Positions 44,497 to 53,271 of a stretch of 64,000 bases of DNA are shown in pieces. The first letter of the stretch is position 1; every line of letters begins with the position of its first letter. Below the pieces are notes generated by a model. It was given only the letters and a program-made list of their open reading frames with translations, searched no databases and had not been told where the DNA came from. Origin of the DNA: Mycolicibacterium monacense (GTDB lineage: Bacteria; Actinomycetota; Actinomycetes; Mycobacteriales; Mycobacteriaceae). The translations under genes were made by a program, and so were the position numbers. The stretch is taken from contig NZ_AP022617.1 of NCBI RefSeq assembly GCF_010731575.1, positions 5,022,001 through 5,086,000 of the forward strand, read 5' to 3'.

Positions 44497-45571
44497 GGGT
44501 TCGGGCGTCCCCGGCGTGCTGGATCTGGTTGCCGCCGCGCCGCTTGGCGGCGTACATGGCGGCGTCGGCCTCGGTGACCAATCGGCGGAACGTCTCGTCG
44601 GCCTGCTCCGGTTTGACGTCGCGCAGCGCGACCGTGGCGATGCCGACGCTGGCCGTGAGCCGGAACGGTGTCGACGTCACCGCCGCGCACAGCCCCTGGG
44701 CCCATTCCGTCGGCGCGGCCGACGCCACGATGTCGGCGATCAGGAACTCCTCGCCACCCATACGGCACACCAGCGCGGTCTCGGTGACCGCGGCCGTCAA
44801 CGCCCCGGCGACGTCGACCAGGGCGGCGTCCCCGCTGGCGTGGCCGTGCCGATCGTTGATCGCCTTGAACCGGTCGAGGTCGATCAACGCCACCGCCAGG
44901 TGGGCCCGGTCGGCGCGAGCCACCAGCCGTCCGACCACGGCGTGGGTGAACGCCCGCCGGTTGAGGAGTCCGGTGAGCGGATCGCGGTCGGATTGCAGCA
45001 GGTCGGTACCGAGCGAGCGCACCACGACCTGGATGGCGAACGGCACACCGATGTTCAGTTCGAGCACCAGGAAGTAACCGGTGAGCGCCAGCACGGGTTC
45101 ACCCTCGGCGGCCACCCGGATCGCCTGCCAGGCGCCCACCCCCACCGCCAGCACGAAGTTCATCAGCATGTACCTGGCCGTGTGGAAGAACGCGATGTAC
45201 CCGCCGGACACCGCGAGCGCGGTGCAGAACGTCAGGCCGATCAGGGGCTCCGCCTGCCAGAGGCAGCCGCCGGCGATGGTTGCGCTGCCGATTGCGGCGA
45301 ACAGCACCGACTCCGTTCTGGTGGGCCAGCGCTTGAGCCACAGCACGGCCAGGCTCAGCCCCGCCAGCGAAGCCACCAGGGCGAGACTCACCGCCAACCG
45401 GTCGTCGATGGAGGCAGGCCCCCACAGCGCGTTGACCGGCACCAACGCCAAGGATGCGGCGACCAGCGCCAGCCCCCGGCGCATCGCGGTGGCCATTCCG
45501 CGGGTCTGCAGATAACCGCTGAGCCAATCGAAATGGTCGGGCTGTCGCCACCATCTACCCACCCATTGCAT
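44489..45571 (-). CDS. Membrane-bound diguanylate cyclase (GGDEF)
   Basis: 360 residues. Six hydrophobic helices in the first ~190 residues, then a GGDEF domain: RDPLTGLLNRRAF, IDLDRFKAINDRHGH and the signature CRMGGEEFLI (GGEEF, catalytically competent). No EAL domain is fused. It makes c-di-GMP from GTP in response to an unknown membrane signal. ATG 45569-45571 has GGGAG at a good distance; GTG 45592 is an alternative. No RxxD inhibitory site was noticed ahead of the signature. Confidence 0.92.
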   Translation of the reverse strand: MQWVGRWWRQPDHFDWLSGYLQTRGMATAMRRGLALVAASLALVPVNALWGPASIDDRLAVSLALVASLAGLSLAVLWLKRWPTRTESVLFAAIGSATIAGGCLWQAEPLIGLTFCTALAVSGGYIAFFHTARYMLMNFVLAVGVGAWQAIRVAAEGEPVLALTGYFLVLELNIGVPFAIQVVVRSLGTDLLQSDRDPLTGLLNRRAFTHAVVGRLVARADRAHLAVALIDLDRFKAINDRHGHASGDAALVDVAGALTAAVTETALVCRMGGEEFLIADIVASAAPTEWAQGLCAAVTSTPFRLTASVGIATVALRDVKPEQADETFRRLVTEADAAMYAAKRRGGNQIQHAGDARTPR

Positions 45572-45655
45572 CGACGGCTCCCCCGTGTACACGCCCCGGC
45601 GCGTGTTTGCTCACGGTACAGGGAGGCGTGTCCGCGGTACTTGTGAACGTCAGGA

Positions 45656-45689
45656 TTTCCCGGTACGGCCGCGCGGCCGTGACGGGAAA
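45656..45689 (+). promoter_or_regulatory. Leader hairpin 1
   Basis: Outer stem TTTCCCG/CGGGAAA and inner stem ACGGCC/GGCCGT, separated by a small internal loop, in a 34-nt element. One of two strong hairpins in this leader. Confidence 0.6.
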
Positions 45690-45796
45690 CACATTCCCCG
45701 CGGAATCGGCTGTCGCCATGGGGTTTACCGGGGTGACCGGAGGTGGCCGCGCCCGGCGCGTTGTAGCGCTCGCACCGCACGGGTACGACAGAGGGG

Positions 45797-45830
45797 ACGG
45801 GGCGTCGCTCGCACACTGGCGACGCCCCGT
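45797..45830 (+). terminator. Leader hairpin 2, terminator-like
   Basis: ACGGGGCGTCG and CGACGCCCCGT form a perfect 11-bp GC-rich stem with a 12-nt loop, followed by GGCCTTGTCT. It sits 77 nt before the start of the downstream gene, where a conditional terminator (attenuator) would be expected; the U tract is poor. Confidence 0.5.
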
Positions 45831-45907
45831 GGCCTTGTCTGAGGCACGCCGCGGTGTCGGGGGCCGCGTGTGACACCGAAACCGAAGTCGAAGCCGGAGA
45901 CCGCACA

Positions 45908-47089
45908 TTGACGAGCACACCCGACGTGCCCGAAGCGAACCCGCGTCGCCCGTTCGCCCGACGCGCCGCGCTCAAACTGCCCGCGCTGCTCACGGCGTCG
46001 GCCGCGGCGTCGGCGTTGCCCCGCGCATCCGCGGCGTCGCGCCGGTGGTCGGCCGCGCGCGCCCACGCCTGGTATCAGCAGCAGGGCTGGCTGGTGGGCG
46101 CGAACTTCATCACCTCGAACGCCGTCAACCAGTTGGAGATGTTCCAGGCCGCGACGTTCGACCGGCGGCGCATCGACACCGAGCTGATGCTGGCGCGCCG
46201 GATCGGGCTCAACACCGTGCGGGTCTTCCTGCACGACCAGCTGTGGGCGCAGGACCGTAACGGCTTCCAGCGCCGTCTCGCGCAGTTCGTCGCCATCGCC
46301 GCGCGGCACGACATCCGCCCGCTGTTCGTCCTGTTCGACTCGTGCTGGGACCCGTTGCCCAGACTCGGCCGTCAGCGCCCGCCGCGCCCCGGTGTGCACA
46401 ACTCCGGCTGGGTGCAGAGCCCGGGCGCCCAGTACCTCGGTGACCCGCGCTATCGGCGCGTGCTGCGCGACTACGTCACCGGGGTTCTGACCCAGTTCCG
46501 CGACGACGAACGCGTCCTCGGTTGGGATCTGTGGAACGAACCCGACAACCCCGCCAACCAGTACCGGCAGGTCGAACGCAAGGACAAGATCGAGCGGGTG
46601 GCCGAACTGCTCCCTCAGGTGTTCGGGTGGGCCCGTGAGGTGGACCCCGTCCAGCCGCTGACCAGCGCGGTGTGGGACGGGGAGTGGGGCGACCCCGCGC
46701 GCCGCAGCACGATCTGCCGCATCCAGTTGGACAACTCCGATGTGATCACGTTCCACAACTACGGGGATGCGGACGAATTCGACGCGCGGATCACCGAACT
46801 GCGCCCGCTCGGGCGGCCCATCGTGTGCACCGAGTACCTGGCCCGCGAATTCGGCAACACCGTCGAGGGGATCCTGCCGCTGGCCAAACGACGCAATGTG
46901 GGCGCCTACAACTGGGGGCTGGTGATGGGCAAGACCCAGACCCATCTGCCGTGGGACTCCTGGGACAAGCCGTACACCTCGCCCCCGTCGGTGTGGTTCC
47001 ACGAACTCCTGCGCCCCGACGGGCAGCCGTACCGGGACAGCGAGGTCCGGACCATCCGGTGGTTGACGGGCCGCGTCGGACCCACCTGA
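45908..47089 (+). CDS. Secreted GH5-like glycoside hydrolase (endoglucanase/mannanase type)
   Basis: 393 residues from TTG 45908 (CCGGAG 9 nt upstream). The N-terminus has RRAALKLP before a hydrophobic stretch and ASA cleavage site, which suggests Tat export. The TIM barrel shows the acid/base Glu211 in LWNEPDNP and the nucleophile Glu309 in CTEYLARE. It cleaves a beta-linked polysaccharide; substrate unknown. GTG 45854 is an alternative start. The long leader with two hairpins implies RNA-level control. Confidence 0.83.
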   Translation: MTSTPDVPEANPRRPFARRAALKLPALLTASAAASALPRASAASRRWSAARAHAWYQQQGWLVGANFITSNAVNQLEMFQAATFDRRRIDTELMLARRIGLNTVRVFLHDQLWAQDRNGFQRRLAQFVAIAARHDIRPLFVLFDSCWDPLPRLGRQRPPRPGVHNSGWVQSPGAQYLGDPRYRRVLRDYVTGVLTQFRDDERVLGWDLWNEPDNPANQYRQVERKDKIERVAELLPQVFGWAREVDPVQPLTSAVWDGEWGDPARRSTICRIQLDNSDVITFHNYGDADEFDARITELRPLGRPIVCTEYLAREFGNTVEGILPLAKRRNVGAYNWGLVMGKTQTHLPWDSWDKPYTSPPSVWFHELLRPDGQPYRDSEVRTIRWLTGRVGPT

Positions 47090-47132
47090 GGTTCGGCGTT
47101 TCGGGCGGCGGTCACCCGGAAACACTGACGCC

Positions 47133-48710
47133 ATGAGCCGGGCCGTTCGTGGTCTCGCCACCGCGGTCGCCTCGACGGTGGCAGCTGTCGGCCTGCGAGA
47201 CCTCTTCCAACGCAGACACGCCCTCCTCCGCAACTACCCGGTCGTCGGGCACGCGCGGTATCTCCTGGAGGCCGTCGGCCCGGAGTTGCGCCAGTACATC
47301 GTCGCGGCCAACGACGAGGAGCGCCCGTTCACCCGCGACCAGCGGCGCTGGGTGTACGCATCGGCGAAGAAGGAGAACAACTACTTCGGGTTCGGCACCG
47401 ACAACGACGTCGAGCACACCAGCGGCTACCCGGTGATCAAACACCGCACCTTCGGACGCAACGGGCCCGCGTCGGCGCCGAGGGCCGGTCAGGAGGTGGA
47501 CCTGCCGTGCGCGAAGGTGATGGGCGCCGCGCGCGACCGTCCAGGGGCCTTCCGGCCGGCGTCGGTCGTCAACATCTCGGCGATGAGCTTCGGGTCGTTG
47601 TCCGGCAACGCGGTGGAGGCGTTGAACCGGGGCGCCGCCATGGCCGACTGTCTGCACAACACCGGCGAGGGTGGGATCTCACGCTTCCACCGGTGCGGTG
47701 GGGAGCTGATCTTCCAGATCGGGACCGCCTACTTCGGCTGCCGCGACGACCAGGGCCGGTTCAACCTCGAGAAGCTCAAGGAGGTGGTGGCCGGAGCTCC
47801 GGTCCGCGCGCTGGAGATCAAACTCAGTCAGGGCGCCAAACCGAGCCTCGGCGGGTTGCTGCCCGCCCCCAAGGTGTCCGCGGAGATCGCCGCGGCCCGC
47901 GGTATCCCGCAGGGCCGCGACTGTGTGAGCCCGTCTCGGCACGCGGAGTTCTCCGACACCGACAGCCTGCTCGACTGGGTGGAGTTGCTCGCCGCCGAGA
48001 CCGGCCTGCCGGTCGGCATCAAATCGGCCGTCGGCGACCTCGAGTTCTGGGAGCAACTCACCGACCTCATGCGGGACACCGACCGGGGGGTGGACTTCGT
48101 GTCGGTCGACGGCGGCGAGGGCGGAACCGGCGCGGCGCCGTTGATCTTCACCGATTCGGTGTCGCTACCGTTCCAACTCGGCTTCGCCCGGGTCTACCGG
48201 GTCTTCGCCGAGCGGAACCTGCACGAGCAGGTCACCTTCATCGGCGGCGGGAAGCTCGGCCTGCCCGACAACGCGGTCGTCGCGTTCGCCCTCGGCTGCG
48301 ACATGGTCAACGTCGCGCGGGAGGCGATGCTCGCGATCGGCTGCATCCAGGCCCTGAAGTGCCATACCGACACGTGTCCCACCGGCGTCGCGACCCAGAA
48401 CGCGTGGTTGGCCCGCGGGCTGGTGCCGGACGTCAAGGCCGAGCGGGTGGCGAACTACATCAAGACCCTGCGCCGCGACCTGGTCAAGGTGGCCGAGGCC
48501 TGCGGTGTCCACCACCCCGGCCTGATCGGCACCGATTCGGTGGACATCCTCGACGGACGCGCCGCATCCGTCCCGTTGCACGAGGTCTACGGCTACACAC
48601 CGGATATGGGGATGCCGTCGAAGGCCGACTGCGAGGAGATCATCCGGCTGATGACCGCCGAGAAGACCCGGGGCGGGTCCGCCGAACCGTCCGCGTCGGC
48701 GGTGGGGTGA
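47133..48710 (+). CDS. FMN-binding glutamate-synthase-like protein (GltB C-terminal domain family)
   Basis: 525 residues. An N-terminal hydrophobic stretch may anchor it to the membrane. The body is the FMN-binding glutamate synthase barrel: SAMSFGSLSGNAVEALNRGA, HNTGEGGISRFH, IKLSQGAKP and the Cys-containing CHTDTCPTGVATQ block, where GltB holds its 3Fe-4S cluster ligands. Without the amidotransferase and GltD partners it is not glutamate synthase; its substrate is unknown. 43 nt after the glycosidase gene. Confidence 0.85.
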   Translation: MSRAVRGLATAVASTVAAVGLRDLFQRRHALLRNYPVVGHARYLLEAVGPELRQYIVAANDEERPFTRDQRRWVYASAKKENNYFGFGTDNDVEHTSGYPVIKHRTFGRNGPASAPRAGQEVDLPCAKVMGAARDRPGAFRPASVVNISAMSFGSLSGNAVEALNRGAAMADCLHNTGEGGISRFHRCGGELIFQIGTAYFGCRDDQGRFNLEKLKEVVAGAPVRALEIKLSQGAKPSLGGLLPAPKVSAEIAAARGIPQGRDCVSPSRHAEFSDTDSLLDWVELLAAETGLPVGIKSAVGDLEFWEQLTDLMRDTDRGVDFVSVDGGEGGTGAAPLIFTDSVSLPFQLGFARVYRVFAERNLHEQVTFIGGGKLGLPDNAVVAFALGCDMVNVAREAMLAIGCIQALKCHTDTCPTGVATQNAWLARGLVPDVKAERVANYIKTLRRDLVKVAEACGVHHPGLIGTDSVDILDGRAASVPLHEVYGYTPDMGMPSKADCEEIIRLMTAEKTRGGSAEPSASAVG

Positions 48711-48720
48711 GCTCGTCTGG

Positions 48721-49149
48721 TCAGGTGATGCTGACGACCGCCCGGTTTCCGACCGGCGACTGAAGCGCGACCGGAAGACTCGCGAAGACCCCGATCGCGA
48801 TGCACGCCCGATTGACGGCCTCCGGCAGCACACCCGACCGCAGCTTCACCGCGACGATGTCGGCGGTCTCCTGCACCTCGGCGTGCACGCCGTAGCACTC
48901 GGGCGTGCCCGCGGTGAAGCGCACCGAGATCTGGCGGTCGTCGGGCAGCCGCCCCCACGATTCGATGGCGTGCGGCCGCGGGTCGACGATTCCCGGGGTG
49001 GCGACGAACGACGTGAAGCCGTCCGGCTGGGCACGTTCGGGTATCTGCGTGATGGTCGGCGTCGCGGGCTGGGCCGTGGCCGGGATCGCCGCGCCGAGTG
49101 AGCCGGCGGTCAGGACGAGGGCCGTGACGGATCGGCGGACGATGCGCAT
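48721..49149 (-). CDS. Secreted small protein of unknown function
   Basis: 142 residues with a signal peptide (residues 1-26, ending AIPATA). The mature part has two Cys (in TPECYG and NRACIA) that may form a disulfide. No family recognised; such small exported proteins are common in mycobacteria. It lies between convergent and co-directional neighbours, 9 nt downstream of the HelD gene. Confidence 0.7.
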   Translation of the reverse strand: MRIVRRSVTALVLTAGSLGAAIPATAQPATPTITQIPERAQPDGFTSFVATPGIVDPRPHAIESWGRLPDDRQISVRFTAGTPECYGVHAEVQETADIVAVKLRSGVLPEAVNRACIAIGVFASLPVALQSPVGNRAVVSIT

Positions 49150-49158
49150 CGATCGACC

Positions 49159-51333
49159 CTAACGCGCGGCTTCCCGATCGACAGGGATATCGACCAGTGC
49201 CGCCAGCGCAGGCGGAAGGGGCCCGCAGTGCGCGATGCCGAGGCGCTGGGTGGCGCGGGTGAGGGCGACGTAGAGTTCGGCCGCGCCCCGGGGACCGTCG
49301 AAGATCCGCTCCGGCTCGACCACGAGGACGGCGTCGAACTCCAGACCCTTGACCTCGCTCGGCGCCACCGTCCCCGGCACATCCGGTGGACCGATCGCGA
49401 CACTGGTGCCCTCGCGTCCGGATTCGTCGTCCACGAATTCGCCGATCGCCGAGGGCAATTCGTCCGGAGTCACCTGTCGGCGCCACGGCTGCACCCCCGT
49501 CGACCGCACCGACTCGGGCGGTGTGACGTCGGGTGCGAACTCGGCGAGTACCGCGGCCGCGACCGCCATGATCTCCGCGGGGGTGCGGTAGTTGACCGAC
49601 AGGGGGCGGTAGACCCAGCGGCCGGGTACGTACGTGTCGAGCATCGCCCCCCAGGACCGGGCGCCTGCGGCCGAGCGGCGCTGCGCGAGATCGCCCACGA
49701 CCGTGAACGATTTGCTCGGGCAGCGCCGCATCAGCACCCGCCAGTCCATCGCCGACAGTTCCTGTGCCTCGTCGACCACGACGTGCCGATAGGTCCAATC
49801 ACGATCCGCGGCAGCGCGTTCGGCCAGCTCGCGGTTGTCGCGTTCGGTGAAGCGTTCGGCCAGCTCCTCGCCGTGCAACAGGTCGGTCGCGAGCAGCAGG
49901 TCTTCGTCGTCCATCAGATCCTCGTGGGCGACCATCGATTCGAGGACGCCCTCGGCGTAATCGGTCTCGGCCTCGCGTTCCTTCGCGGCGGCGATGTCGG
50001 CCGCCATGTCGCGGCCCAGCAGGTCGACGAGTTCGTCGAGCAACGGCACGTCCGACACCGTCCACGCGGCACCGTCGGAGCGCCACAGCCTTTCGTCGGC
50101 GCCCGCTGCACGCAAACGTTCCCGGGACTCGTACAGATCGGCCAGCAGGGTCTGCGGGGTGAGCACCGGCCACAACTCGTCGAGCGCCGCGAGGTACTGC
50201 TCGCTGTCGGCGAGGTCTTCGAGGACATCGGCGCGCAGCTCCTCCCAAGCCCCCTTGTCCGCGCGCGACAACCAGCCCCGACCGATTCGGGACACCGCGC
50301 GTTCGGTCAGCACCCATCCGACCGTCTCGCGAAAGACCTTGCGCGCGTGGTTGTGTGGCAGTCCGCTGCCGCGAGCCTCTTCGATCGCCCACTGGGCGGT
50401 GTCGGGGTCGATCTGCACGGTGACGTCCGGCAGCTCGATGACCAGGGGCTGTTCGGGCACCCGTTGCCGGTCAGCGACCGCCGCCGCCAGCACGTCGAGC
50501 ATCGTCAGCGAACCCTTCACGTCGGCGGCGTCGTCCTCGGCGGTGGCCGAAATGCCCGGCACCAGATCGCCGGTCGTCATCAGCACGACGTTGGTCTCAC
50601 CCAGCGACGGCAGCACACGGCTGATGTGGTCGAGGAACGCCGGATTCGGACCGATCACCAGCACGCCGTGACGTTCGATGCGGGCGCGCTGCGTGTACAG
50701 CAGATAGGCGACCCGGTGCAGTGCCACCACGGTCTTACCGGTCCCCGGCCCGCCCTCGATCACCAGCACCCCCGGGTGGTCGAGCCGGATGATCGCATCC
50801 TGCTCGGCCTGGATCGTCGCGACGATGTCGCGCATACCCTCACCGCGAGGCGCGTTCACCGCGGCGAGCAGCGCCGAATCGCCGCCGCGTTCGTCGCCGC
50901 GAGGCTTGCCGAAGACCTCGTCGGTGAAGTCGAGGATCTGCCGCCCGCGGGTGCGGAACTGGCGGCGCCGCTGCATCCCCTCGGGGTGCGCGGCGGTGGC
51001 GACGTAGAAAGCGCGAGACAGCGGCGCCCGCCAGTCGAGGAGCAGCGGTTCGAAGTCGTTGTCGCGGTCGAAGATCCCGATCCGGCCGATGTAGAGACGC
51101 TCACCGGAGTCGGCGTCCAGCCGGCCGAAACACAGGCCGTCGTCGGCCACGTCGAGCCGCTGCATCTCCTTGGCCAGGGCTCTCACCTCGGCGTCGCGTT
51201 CGACGAGCGCGCCGTCCCCGCGCAGCGCCGCGGCGTACTTCTCCTTGGCCCGCGCGCGTTCCCCGTCGAGCCGGGTGTAGAGCCCCGACACATAGCTGCG
51301 TTCGGAGCGCAGTTCGTCCTCGTACCCCGGCAT
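49159..51333 (-). CDS. HelD-like RNA polymerase-recycling helicase
   Basis: 724 residues. An N-terminal coiled-coil arm (~5-60) is followed by the UvrD-like 1A domain: Walker A GGPGTGKTVVALHR, later DEAQELSAMDW, and the C-terminal VKGLEFDAVLVVEPER and YVALTRATQRL motifs. HelD/HelR proteins free RNA polymerase from stalled complexes; some confer rifampicin tolerance. I do not see the features needed to call the HelR resistance subtype. ATG 51331-51333 has GAGGCGG upstream. The 106 bp to the next gene show no clear element. Confidence 0.88.
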   Translation of the reverse strand: MPGYEDELRSERSYVSGLYTRLDGERARAKEKYAAALRGDGALVERDAEVRALAKEMQRLDVADDGLCFGRLDADSGERLYIGRIGIFDRDNDFEPLLLDWRAPLSRAFYVATAAHPEGMQRRRQFRTRGRQILDFTDEVFGKPRGDERGGDSALLAAVNAPRGEGMRDIVATIQAEQDAIIRLDHPGVLVIEGGPGTGKTVVALHRVAYLLYTQRARIERHGVLVIGPNPAFLDHISRVLPSLGETNVVLMTTGDLVPGISATAEDDAADVKGSLTMLDVLAAAVADRQRVPEQPLVIELPDVTVQIDPDTAQWAIEEARGSGLPHNHARKVFRETVGWVLTERAVSRIGRGWLSRADKGAWEELRADVLEDLADSEQYLAALDELWPVLTPQTLLADLYESRERLRAAGADERLWRSDGAAWTVSDVPLLDELVDLLGRDMAADIAAAKEREAETDYAEGVLESMVAHEDLMDDEDLLLATDLLHGEELAERFTERDNRELAERAAADRDWTYRHVVVDEAQELSAMDWRVLMRRCPSKSFTVVGDLAQRRSAAGARSWGAMLDTYVPGRWVYRPLSVNYRTPAEIMAVAAAVLAEFAPDVTPPESVRSTGVQPWRRQVTPDELPSAIGEFVDDESGREGTSVAIGPPDVPGTVAPSEVKGLEFDAVLVVEPERIFDGPRGAAELYVALTRATQRLGIAHCGPLPPALAALVDIPVDREAAR

Positions 51334-51439
51334 GACCGCCTCACCACTTCCTTCCGGCCGAAGCCAGCCATTGTGGGGGACGACCCCGGCCTTGCCGCAA
51401 GCCCCCACCCCGCCGATAGAATGGGGGCCGCGTCCGGCG

Positions 51440-51826
51440 CTACTTCTGTTGAGCGATCTGGATCAGGTTCCCGCAGGTGTCGTCGAGTACGGCGGTGGTC
51501 ACCGGCCCCATGTCGACGGGTTCCTGGGTGAACCGGACCCCCAGCGAGGTCAGCCGCTCGAACTCCGCCTGGACGTCTTCCACGGCGAATGACGTGAACG
51601 GGATGCCGTCGGCGACCAGCGCCTCCTTGAACGGTTTGACGGCGGGATGGCCGTCGGGTTCGAGGACGAGTTCGGTGCCGTCGGGATTCTCCGGGGACAC
51701 CACGGTGAGCCACCGGGCCGGGCCCATCGGGATGTCGTGTTTCGGGGTGAACCCGAGAATGTCGGTGTAGAAGCGCAGCGCCTTGTCCTGATCGTCGACG
51801 AGCACGCTTGTCAGGTGGATCTTCAT
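51440..51826 (-). CDS. VOC-family protein (glyoxalase/bleomycin-resistance fold)
   Basis: 128 residues, two VOC half-modules (DDQDKALRFYTDILGF and later FTQEPVDMGPVTTAVLDDTCGNLIQIAQ). Metal ligands would be His/Glu near the ends. AAGGAGG lies ahead of the ATG. Its start overlaps the stop of an ArsR regulator by 4 bp, so it is controlled by that regulator. The small-molecule substrate is unknown. Confidence 0.88.
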   Translation of the reverse strand: MKIHLTSVLVDDQDKALRFYTDILGFTPKHDIPMGPARWLTVVSPENPDGTELVLEPDGHPAVKPFKEALVADGIPFTSFAVEDVQAEFERLTSLGVRFTQEPVDMGPVTTAVLDDTCGNLIQIAQQK

Positions 51827-52131
51827 GGTGATTCCTCCTTGTCCCTGCGGGTCTTGTCGAGCCACCGTTCGACGATCGGCTCGAGCGGTGTGGTGTCGAG
51901 GTAGTGGAACTTGTACCGGCCCTCGCGCCTGGTCTGCACCAGGCCCGCATCCTCGAGGACGTCCAGATGCTGGGAGATCGCCTGCCGCGACGAGCCGAGC
52001 CCGTGCTTGGTGGTCAGGCGTGCGCAGATCTCGAACAGCGTCTGCCCGTTGCGGTCGGCCAACTCGTCGAGGATGGTCCGGCGCGTGGGATCGGCCAGGG
52101 CCTTGAAGACGTCACCCACACCGGCCACCAT
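51823..52131 (-). CDS. ArsR-family repressor
   Basis: 102 residues, one winged HTH (FKALADPTRRTILDELADR; SSRQAISQHLDVLEDAGLV). No Cys metal motif, so it is a small-molecule or unknown-signal ArsR rather than a metal sensor. It probably represses itself and the VOC gene from the GCAAGT inverted repeat just upstream. Divergent from threonine aldolase. Confidence 0.88.
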   Translation of the reverse strand: MVAGVGDVFKALADPTRRTILDELADRNGQTLFEICARLTTKHGLGSSRQAISQHLDVLEDAGLVQTRREGRYKFHYLDTTPLEPIVERWLDKTRRDKEESP

Positions 52132-52133
52132 AG

Positions 52134-52149
52134 GCAAGTAGCCACTTGC
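52134..52149. promoter_or_regulatory. ArsR operator
   Basis: GCAAGT-AGCC-ACTTGC, a perfect 6-bp inverted repeat 2 bp upstream of the arsR start, in the 46-bp gap shared with threonine aldolase. The form is typical of self-controlled ArsR genes. Confidence 0.65.
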
Positions 52150-52177
52150 ATGTCAACGGCGGTGGAAGGATTGCCCG

Positions 52178-53254
52178 GTGACGCTCTCCACGCTCCACGA
52201 CCCCGACTGGCGCGGTTTCGCCAGCGACAACTACGCCGGGGTGCATCCGGAGGTGCTCGCCGCGCTGGCGGCGGCGAACGGTGGCCACCAGCCGGCCTAC
52301 GGGGAGGACCGGTACACCGCGCGGCTGCGGCACGTCGTCCGCGAGCACTTCGGGGACCGGGCCGAGGTTTTCCCGGTGTTCAACGGCACCGGCGCCAACG
52401 TCGTCTCCCTGACCAGCGTGCTGCCGCGCTGGGGTGCCGTCATCGCGGCGTCCACCGCGCACATCCACACCGACGAAGCCGGCGCCCCCGAACGGATGAC
52501 CGGCCTCAAACTGCTCACCGTCGCCGCACCGGACGGCAAGCTGACCGGCGAGCTGATCGAACGCGAGGCGTGGGGGTGGGGCAACGAGCACCGTGCCCAG
52601 CCGCTCGCGGTGAGCGTCACGCAGACCACCGAACTGGGCACGCTCTACAGCCCGGCCGAGGTGCGGGCGCTCGCCGACCTCGCGCACAGCCGCGGGATGG
52701 CCGTCCACATGGACGGCGCCCGGTTGTGGAACGCCGCGGCCGCACTCGGTGTGCCGTTCGGGGACTTCACCACCGACGCGGGCGTGGACGTGGTCAGCCT
52801 CGGCGGGACCAAGAACGGGCTGCTCGGTGTGGAGGCCGTCGTAGTCCTCGACCCGGACCGGGCCACCGGGCTGAGCTATCTGCGCAAGTTGACCATGCAG
52901 CTGTCGAGCAAGATGCGCTTCGCCTCGGCACAGCTGCTGACGCTGTTCGACGACGACCTCGGCGTGCGCAGTGCCGCACACGCGAACGCCATGGCCGCGC
53001 GGCTGCGCAGCGCACTCGAGGCGGGTATCGCCGACGGAACGCTTCCCGGGCTGGCGTTCACCCAGGACACGGCGGCCAACGCGGTCTTCGCGACGCTGCC
53101 TGTCGGGGCGGTCGACCGCATCCGCGAACGGGTGCGCTTCTACGACTGGGACCGCACCCGCGGGGAGGTGCGCTGGATGACCGCATGGGACACCACCGCC
53201 GCCGACGTCGACCGCTTCGTCGACGTCATCCGCGAGGAACTGGTGCGGCGCTGA
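52178..53254 (+). CDS. Low-specificity L-threonine aldolase
   Basis: 358 residues, PLP enzyme of the beta-eliminating lyase group. Landmarks: FASDNYAGVHPEV, the NGTGAN phosphate region, VHMDGARLWNAA and the PLP Lys in LGGTKNGLLG. It splits threonine and related beta-hydroxy amino acids to glycine and an aldehyde. GTG 52178 with GGAAGGA upstream. The adjacent Nudix gene follows 17 nt later. Confidence 0.9.
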   Translation: MTLSTLHDPDWRGFASDNYAGVHPEVLAALAAANGGHQPAYGEDRYTARLRHVVREHFGDRAEVFPVFNGTGANVVSLTSVLPRWGAVIAASTAHIHTDEAGAPERMTGLKLLTVAAPDGKLTGELIEREAWGWGNEHRAQPLAVSVTQTTELGTLYSPAEVRALADLAHSRGMAVHMDGARLWNAAAALGVPFGDFTTDAGVDVVSLGGTKNGLLGVEAVVVLDPDRATGLSYLRKLTMQLSSKMRFASAQLLTLFDDDLGVRSAAHANAMAARLRSALEAGIADGTLPGLAFTQDTAANAVFATLPVGAVDRIRERVRFYDWDRTRGEVRWMTAWDTTAADVDRFVDVIREELVRR

Positions 53255-53271
53255 CCTCGTACGGTGGGTTG

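Larger units (their letters stand above)
45572..45907 (+). other. 336-bp gap: long structured leader before the GH5-like gene
   Basis: No protein-coding frame here looks real (short frames only, no ribosome sites). The stretch holds two strong hairpins, at 45656-45689 and 45797-45830, and a GC-rich segment between them with GGGG-TTTACC-GGGGTGACC and GGGTACGACAG runs that weakly recall c-di-AMP (ydaO) riboswitches. I could not match a full riboswitch consensus. Because no plus-strand gene lies upstream, these structures belong to the leader of the following gene. Confidence 0.6.

Noticed and set aside
45680..45835. Identification of the GH5 leader as a ydaO (c-di-AMP) riboswitch
   Set aside because: Only scattered runs match (GGGGTGA-like, GGGTACGACAG); the full consensus with the CCGAACCCG-CAGCUAACC block is not there, so I report only a structured leader.
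49159..51333. Calling the helicase HelR, the rifampicin-resistance type
   Set aside because: HelD and HelR share the same motifs; I could not see the distinguishing rifampicin-displacing element with confidence.
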